DNA of 10,977 nucleotides from Oscillatoria sp. Prado101 (lineage in GTDB: Bacteria > Cyanobacteriota > Cyanobacteriia > Cyanobacteriales > Oscillatoriaceae), in the NCBI GenBank assembly GCA_025454445.1, contig JALOOK010000091.1, positions 1 through 10,977 on the forward strand, given 5' to 3'. This document shows, piece by piece, positions 6,941 through 10,977 of the stretch. Position 1 is the first letter of the stretch, and each line of letters starts with the position of its first letter. Made by a program: the position numbers and the translations under genes. Under the pieces are notes generated by a model. The model had not been told where the DNA came from. It searched no databases and saw only the letters and a list, made by a program, of their open reading frames with translations.

Positions 6941-6969
6941 TCCTTTGCGCTCGGGCGCGTCTTGGCGAT
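6941..6969 (-). repeat. CCAAGACGC-type repeat between the ThiF and DUF924 genes
   Basis: On the minus strand this reads ATCGCCAAGACGCGCCCGAG and continues into GCGCAAAGGA, matching the repeat type at 6195 and 7627. Its purine-rich end appears to contribute the ribosome-binding site of the DUF924 gene. Confidence 0.45.
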
Positions 6970-7605
6970 TCATTCAAAAAGCCTCACCCCAAAATCTGCC
7001 AGCGTCACCGTAAAACTGCGCCGCTCCCCAGTGGCCACAAAACCAATCACAACCTCACAAGCCACCGCCACAGCCAGCATGACCAGATTTCTCGCCAGGG
7101 GGTAATCGCAAATGTCATCATTTGCCGGCGATGGGACGCGATAACTTTCATTCCAGATTGCCTCAGCGTAATCGCTAGCCAGCCCGACGTGCAGGCAGGG
7201 AATAGACGCACCGGCACAGTAATCCTTCACCGCCTGACGCCCCACACTGTTATCAACAGTATCGATCGCCAAGGCGCTATTTGTCAACAGCTGCCCAGCA
7301 TTTGCCGGTGTCAGTTCTTTTGATTGCGCCTCCACTTTTACGCCTAGCGCCCGGTAGAGGTTATTTGCCAGAATCTTGGCTTTGAAAGCGCCGACATCTG
7401 AGCGATAATAAGGCTGGGTGGAGAGGTTGCGCTCTTCGATGCGGTCGCGGTCAATTACCCGCAGCTGCCCGAAGCCAGAACGGGCTAAATTTTCCGTGAT
7501 GTTGGCACCTAAGGCACCAGCACCGCACACTGTCACCGGCAAGTTTTTGATTTTGGCCATCAGTGCCGGTGTTCTGTAGAGTTGTTCGTGGAAGAAGATA
7601 GACAT
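6970..7605 (-). CDS. ThiF/E1-like adenylyltransferase family protein
   Basis: This 211-aa protein has the fold of the MoeB/ThiF/E1 superfamily, which activates a C-terminal carboxylate with ATP. The nucleotide-binding loop is VCGAGALGAN (residues 26-35, G28-A-G-A-L-G33). It is followed by acidic VIDRDRIEERN (50-60), GAFKAK with Lys75, and DTVDNSVGRQ (115-124) for metal and nucleotide. It ends in ICDYPLARNLVMLAVAVACEV (about 165-184). It is shorter than MoeB and lacks the paired CxxC zinc motifs. Where MoeB has NLQRQ it has NLSTQ (60-64), so the usual Arg is replaced by Thr. Cys137 in IPCLHVGL and Cys166 are candidate reactive cysteines. No thiamin or molybdopterin genes are nearby. It lies 75 bp after the 281-aa gene, suggesting a joint function. 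The start has no Shine-Dalgarno. Confidence 0.9.
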   Translation of the reverse strand: MSIFFHEQLYRTPALMAKIKNLPVTVCGAGALGANITENLARSGFGQLRVIDRDRIEERNLSTQPYYRSDVGAFKAKILANNLYRALGVKVEAQSKELTPANAGQLLTNSALAIDTVDNSVGRQAVKDYCAGASIPCLHVGLASDYAEAIWNESYRVPSPANDDICDYPLARNLVMLAVAVACEVVIGFVATGERRSFTVTLADFGVRLFE

Positions 7606-7626
7606 GATTTTATTTAAATTTTATTT

Positions 7627-7655
7627 AACCGCCAAGACGTCAAGGACGCCAAGAG
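7627..7655 (+). repeat. CCGCCAAGACGTC-type dispersed repeat, copy 3
   Basis: AACCGCCAAGACGTCAAGGA followed by CGCCAAGAG fills much of the 75-bp gap between the 281-aa gene and the ThiF-family gene. It matches 6195-6217. Confidence 0.5.
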
Positions 7656-7680
7656 AGTTTGGTGAGGGGATGGGGTGAAT

Positions 7681-8526
7681 TCAGCGATTTTCAACGACGC
7701 CGACGAGGGATTGCAGGTCAAAGTTGCGATCCATTCCGCTCAGGCAGATGCCGGCGCTGACGACGGTGAGGTCATTTTTGGAGATGGCGCTAGTGTGGTG
7801 TTCGCCGGTGCTGGTTGTCCACTCGACGAGCCAGTGATCGTCGCGATCTCGGAACTCCCGCAAAGTGCCGCCTCCGGTGCGCAATGCTTCCTGGAGGCGC
7901 TTTTCATCGCGCTGCTGCAGGCGGTCAGCTTGGAAGTCCTCCGCCTGTTGGGCCACGAGTTGGTAGACTGTCCGCATTTCTGGGGTCATGCCTTTGAAGT
8001 GGACTGCTGGTGGGGGCGTCACCTGTTGGAGTTGCTCTCTGAGGTGTTCCGCCGGCATGGGATCGGCTCGCCGGTCAATTTCTTCAAACCAGCAACTGCG
8101 CCCGTCCCATCTGGCCACCACCGGCTCGAAGGACGCCCCATCTTGTACTAGGTGTACCGGCACGGGTTTGGCGGTGCCGGTGCGTGAGCGCATGTCGGAT
8201 TCATTGACGGGGTAAGCCAGCCAGGTTGTCCCTCGCAAAATGTGAGCCAGCCACAGGCGCACGGCTTTGAACTGTTGCAGGTATTCTGCCACTTGTGGCA
8301 AGTCTGCTTCTGCGACAACGTTTGCGACTTTTTCGCTTGCCGGCTGGAAAATGCCCCAGCCTTCAAAGTTGCGCGGAAAGGGCGTGAAGGTGTAAACCAT
8401 GCCGGCTACTCGGGTGCGCACCTGTCCAAAGCGGACGCAGGGTGCCAGGAACTGGGTGTCGTGCAGCTGGTTTTCTTGGGATGCGATTTGGTTGAGGAGT
8501 TTGCGAATATCTGTCACTGTTTTCAA
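7681..8526 (-). CDS. Uncharacterised 281-aa protein, probable partner of the E1-like enzyme
   Basis: I cannot assign a named family. Striking stretches are RNFEGWGIFQP (residues 52-62), VRLWLAHILRGTTWLAYPVN (89-108), ARWDGRSCWFEEIDRRADP (138-156), a charged, probably coiled helix (about 182-213), and a C-terminal block KNDLTVVSAGICLSGMDRNF (250-269) then DLQSLVGVV (270-278). This looks like two or three small domains: an N-terminal mixed alpha/beta part, a helical linker and a beta-rich C-terminal part. I have an impression of similar proteins beside ThiF-like genes in other bacteria, but cannot verify it. There are no membrane segments. The start is unclear: TTG at 8526 is taken here, GTG at 8517 is an alternative, and neither has a Shine-Dalgarno. 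GC content is high (about 60% in sampled lines), in contrast to the upstream gene. Confidence 0.85.
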   Translation of the reverse strand: MKTVTDIRKLLNQIASQENQLHDTQFLAPCVRFGQVRTRVAGMVYTFTPFPRNFEGWGIFQPASEKVANVVAEADLPQVAEYLQQFKAVRLWLAHILRGTTWLAYPVNESDMRSRTGTAKPVPVHLVQDGASFEPVVARWDGRSCWFEEIDRRADPMPAEHLREQLQQVTPPPAVHFKGMTPEMRTVYQLVAQQAEDFQADRLQQRDEKRLQEALRTGGGTLREFRDRDDHWLVEWTTSTGEHHTSAISKNDLTVVSAGICLSGMDRNFDLQSLVGVVENR

Positions 8527-8618
8527 CTGACTGCAATGATGTTTAGATGGTAGCTGATACTTTCAGGACTCAAGTCGCCCGCCTGCAGGTAGCTCCAGGC
8601 TCTACTGCCGGTGGGGCG

Positions 8619-9320
8619 CTAGCCCGGTTCCTGGGATTTGTAGATATATTCCTTTTCAAAGGTAAGATTATTCGCTGTCTGGCCCAAATATAAGATACTT
8701 TCAAAATTAAATAGCTCGAAAATATAATCCAATAATTCCCTTTCGTTTACCCAGGGCCTGCTATAATAATAATTGCCAATTATATCTCGATTAACGACTT
8801 TTTCTTTAATGAGCTTTGAGCGTATGGGCCTTATATATCGGTAAAATAGCACTGCCTGACTTGAATAGTTACCCTGCAACTCGAAAAATCGTTGCTGCTC
8901 GACAAAACTCATTAGAAATATGCTTCTCAATAGTTCAAGTCCCAAAATAAAATCTCCCAATTTTTTCAATGAATCAGCTGTCATATTGTCAGGAATCATG
9001 CCGCTAGAAACGTAATAATTGTAGCAGTATTCAGCAATCTCTTTTTCTCCCAACATTTTGCCGATACAAAATTTATTGAAAGCGGCTGTAATCCGCTCCT
9101 GCAAATATTTTTTGGACTGCTCGGCCAGATTGATAAGCTCGGACTGTATTAAATCATTTAAAATTTGGTGCTGCTGCTCCGGAGATATACTGGCAAACAA
9201 AGTCATTGAATTTAATAAATAGCGTCTTGTGCTTGGATCTTTGGCACGAAAGTCTTCTAAGAACGTACAAGGTATGACTCCAAATCTATTTAAGGGTTGG
9301 TTAGCAAAATCTTGATTCAT
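8619..9320 (-). CDS. Uncharacterised AT-rich 233-aa protein
   Basis: I do not recognise this protein. It starts with MNQDFANQPLNRFGVIPC and is rich in Phe, Tyr, Leu, Asn and Glu, suggesting a mostly helical soluble protein. QQRFFELQGNYSSQAVLFYRYIRP and YYYSRPWVNERELLDYIFELF are its most distinctive stretches. There is no signal peptide, no clear membrane helix and no catalytic motif. The ATG at 9320 has a good AAGGA ribosome-binding site 8 bases upstream. GC content in sampled lines is about 35-43%, far below the roughly 50-60% of its neighbours, and codon use is correspondingly AT-rich. This suggests more recent acquisition. It precedes the 281-aa gene by 92 bp on the same strand, so it could be part of the same transcript or an independent insertion. 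Confidence 0.8.
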   Translation of the reverse strand: MNQDFANQPLNRFGVIPCTFLEDFRAKDPSTRRYLLNSMTLFASISPEQQHQILNDLIQSELINLAEQSKKYLQERITAAFNKFCIGKMLGEKEIAEYCYNYYVSSGMIPDNMTADSLKKLGDFILGLELLRSIFLMSFVEQQRFFELQGNYSSQAVLFYRYIRPIRSKLIKEKVVNRDIIGNYYYSRPWVNERELLDYIFELFNFESILYLGQTANNLTFEKEYIYKSQEPG

Positions 9321-9975
9321 AGAAGAAATCCTTGCAGTCAGGAGCGCTAAGTATTATAGTCGCTTTCGGGGTTGGTTTTGCCATTTCGTCTTCAGGTCAA
9401 GCCGCGTCGAGGCGCGTGCGGGCGCAGGGTGGGAGGGCGTTTGACCGGCAGCGAGCGGGCCAACCGAACGCTCCGGCGTCCGCGTCGCCCCTCAGACAGA
9501 GTGCGAGCTCAGCCTTCAACAAGTATATGTAGATGCACCGGCACCCGCGCGGGAAAGGAGGGAGAGACGGGGGCGATAGCCCTCAGGCAAAGGGGCTGCT
9601 GATCTGCGGAAAGGGTGCTCAACCGCGCCACAAGCGCCGGCTCGCCCCCTCTATTGTGCCCACCAGAGGAATAAAAAGTGCAATATTAAAGATTAAAAAC
9701 CAATTTTCAAGGATTCTCTTATTTAGTTTTTAATTTTTAACTTTTAATTGATTGCGCTGTGCTGTGGATACGCCGTTGGACGTCCACCCGCCACGCCCCA
9801 CCGCCATAACCGTAGAGCCTGTAATCGCAGCAGGGGTATCTCTTCGCCAGCAACAGCAAAAACCACGGGTGAGCCCCCGTGGTTTGCCCTGATTTCGCAC
9901 TGTCCTTCTCCCCCGTCACACCCCAGGATGTCCCCTCCCCTGTGTGAAGAGCCACTGCTGCGCTGCGCCCTCATT
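9321..9975. other. 655-bp intergenic region with a GC-rich block and a terminator
   Basis: Between the AAA+ gene and the 233-aa gene I see no certain gene. Bases 9400-9660 are very GC-rich (about 75% in 9421-9480). They are followed by an AT-rich stretch at about 9670-9750 with repeated TTTTTAA motifs, then a hairpin at 9858-9885. A plus-strand frame from TTG 9332 (66 aa) has a hydrophobic start but biased, arginine-rich content and no ribosome-binding site of its own. Confidence 0.5.
9858..9885 (-). terminator. Intrinsic terminator downstream of the AAA+ ATPase gene
   Basis: On the minus strand AAACCACGGG (9885-9876) pairs with CCCGTGGTTT (9869-9860) over a 6-base loop and runs into two more T, giving a five-T run. 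It lies about 90 bases after the AAA+ stop. It would separate that gene from the four downstream genes. Confidence 0.55.
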
Positions 9976-10977
9976 CTATACCATTCGGGTCGTAAATTCA
10001 CACATCAAATCCACCCTGCCTTTGCGCAAAACAGCTGGATCTAATCGTTCAGTCGTGTTGCAAGTCAGCAAAACGACAAGGCGCTGCTGTGCCTGAATCC
10101 CAGACTCATCAATCACACTCTGGTACAAAGTCCCATCCAGCAAACTGAGAATGCGTTCAGTTTTGTTGCTGTACTGGGCAGCTTCGCTGGAGCGGTCTTG
10201 AGCCAAGTTATCGGCTTCATTAATGATCAGGCAAATCCGCTCCAAATAACTCGGCGGCACAAAATTTTCCGCCGAATCGTGATCGAGGATGAAAATTACA
10301 TACCCCAGAGGCACGAGAATTTCTTTGGCCACGGCTTGCGTCCAAGCCGTTTTGCCTGTCCCCGGCTCTCCGTGCACGAGCACAGCCAGCCGGTTTTGGT
10401 CGAAAATTGCCTGCTGCACTGCATCAGTAAAGTTTTGGATGCCGGCAGGGAAAGTCCGAATCGGAAACTGACTGTGAATCTGTCCGATCCGATTCTGATA
10501 CCCGCTGGTCATCACGGCCAGATTGTATGTCGCTTTATTAATCAGGGGAGCTAAATCTTGGGCAATCAGAGTGTAGCGGCGCTTCTGCCAGCCAGAGATT
10601 TCCAGCCAAGTATCTGACTTTGACCAGTAGGCAAAAATAGTGCCGATATTTTTCAGCCGTTTCCAGTCTAAAAATCGGTCTGTGGGGTAATAAAAAGTTC
10701 TCCCCTCTAAGCACTGGGTAATGATATCCGGACGCCCCAATAATTCCAAACTTCTGAGAACCGTAATTTCCTGGAGCCGTTCCAGAGCGCAATCCAGGGG
10801 AATCCGGTCGCGGCTGACGGAAAGGCTGACCGGCGTTTCCGCACTGAGAACGTCTTTGTAGCGCTCGTCTGGGCCTGGAAGTTCCGGAGTTATGTAATCC
10901 CAAAACTCATCTATGCGCTCTCGCGTGTAATCCGAGAAAACATCCAAGACATTTGCCCACCAGGCAAAGTCATTGCG
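9976..10977 (-). CDS. AAA+ family ATPase (partial, N-terminus beyond window)
   Basis: The frame is open to the right edge. Ten sensible codons (RNDFAWWANV) precede the TTG at 10947, so the true start lies outside the window; 333 residues are visible. About 180 N-terminal residues form an uncharacterised, Trp- and Tyr-rich domain. The AAA+ module follows: Walker A GEPGTGKT (203-210 of the visible part), Walker B ICLIINEAD (248-256), sensor 1 LLTCN (about 303-307) and candidate arginine fingers in LRKGRVD (317-323). Walker B has Asn instead of the usual Asp before the catalytic Glu. The protein ends shortly after the arginine finger, so the C-terminal small lid domain is missing or very short. 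It is likely a hexameric remodeller. Its substrate is unknown; the nearby ThiF-like cluster on the same strand is a possible link. Confidence 0.9.
   Translation of the reverse strand, partial: RNDFAWWANVLDVFSDYTRERIDEFWDYITPELPGPDERYKDVLSAETPVSLSVSRDRIPLDCALERLQEITVLRSLELLGRPDIITQCLEGRTFYYPTDRFLDWKRLKNIGTIFAYWSKSDTWLEISGWQKRRYTLIAQDLAPLINKATYNLAVMTSGYQNRIGQIHSQFPIRTFPAGIQNFTDAVQQAIFDQNRLAVLVHGEPGTGKTAWTQAVAKEILVPLGYVIFILDHDSAENFVPPSYLERICLIINEADNLAQDRSSEAAQYSNKTERILSLLDGTLYQSVIDESGIQAQQRLVVLLTCNTTERLDPAVLRKGRVDLMCEFTTRMV

Noticed and set aside
7675..8151. Plus-strand 158-aa open frame opposite the 281-aa gene
   Set aside because: It is a shadow of the minus-strand gene. The minus frame is longer, is codirectional with its neighbours and has coherent motifs.
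6970..9320. PRTRC (ParB-related, ThiF-related cassette) system
   Set aside because: A ThiF-like gene is present, but I see no JAB protein, actin-like protein or ParB-like protein. The neighbours do not resemble the PRTRC components I know.
9332..9532. Plus-strand 66-aa frame from TTG with hydrophobic N-terminus and Ala/Arg-rich tail
   Set aside because: It has no Shine-Dalgarno and a rare start. Its composition follows the GC-rich block, and part of its start overlaps the leader of the divergent 233-aa gene. Mentioned only as one explanation of the GC-rich block.

Overview
The window looks like chromosomal DNA from a filamentous cyanobacterium, probably of the Microcoleus/Oscillatoria type. 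Three things suggest this. It carries two cyanobacterial hypothetical families (DUF3370 and DUF7219). It carries the dispersed palindrome AGAAACCCGGTTTCT and 'GTAGGGTGG...CCACCC' / 'CCGCCAAGACGCC' type repeats. The hexamer TGCCGG/CCGGCA is heavily iterated, while I noticed no intact HIP1 (GCGATCGC). The organism assignment is inference from remembered families and repeats, not from a search.

Left part (1-2806): a minus-strand histidine kinase, cut at its C-terminus by the window edge, has an N-terminal PilJ/NarX-like motif and no visible membrane segment. Upstream of it is a repeat island of about 1.4 kb. The island holds a 201-bp MITE-like element with perfect 17-bp terminal inverted repeats and several hairpin repeats. 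It also holds one small real gene (DUF7219, 77 aa) that sits between two inverted copies of a ~70-bp repeat.

Middle part (2807-6045, plus strand): a YwrD-like gamma-glutamyltransferase-family Ntn hydrolase and a DUF3370 lipoprotein, separated by a probable terminator. The Ntn hydrolase contains an 18-residue in-frame insert made of three units of the same palindrome found outside genes. A repeat-filled intergenic stretch follows (6046-6354).

Right part (6355-10977, all minus strand): in transcription order, an AAA+ ATPase (N-terminus beyond the window), a 655-bp gap with a terminator and a very GC-rich unexplained block, an AT-rich orphan of 233 aa, an uncharacterised 281-aa protein, a stand-alone E1-like ThiF-family adenylyltransferase, and a DUF924 protein. 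The last four are spaced 39-92 bp apart and could be one transcription unit. The E1-like enzyme with its uncharacterised partner and nearby AAA+ ATPase is the best candidate here for an undescribed system. No ubiquitin-like protein, E2, JAB peptidase or sulfur carrier is visible, so its substrate is unknown.
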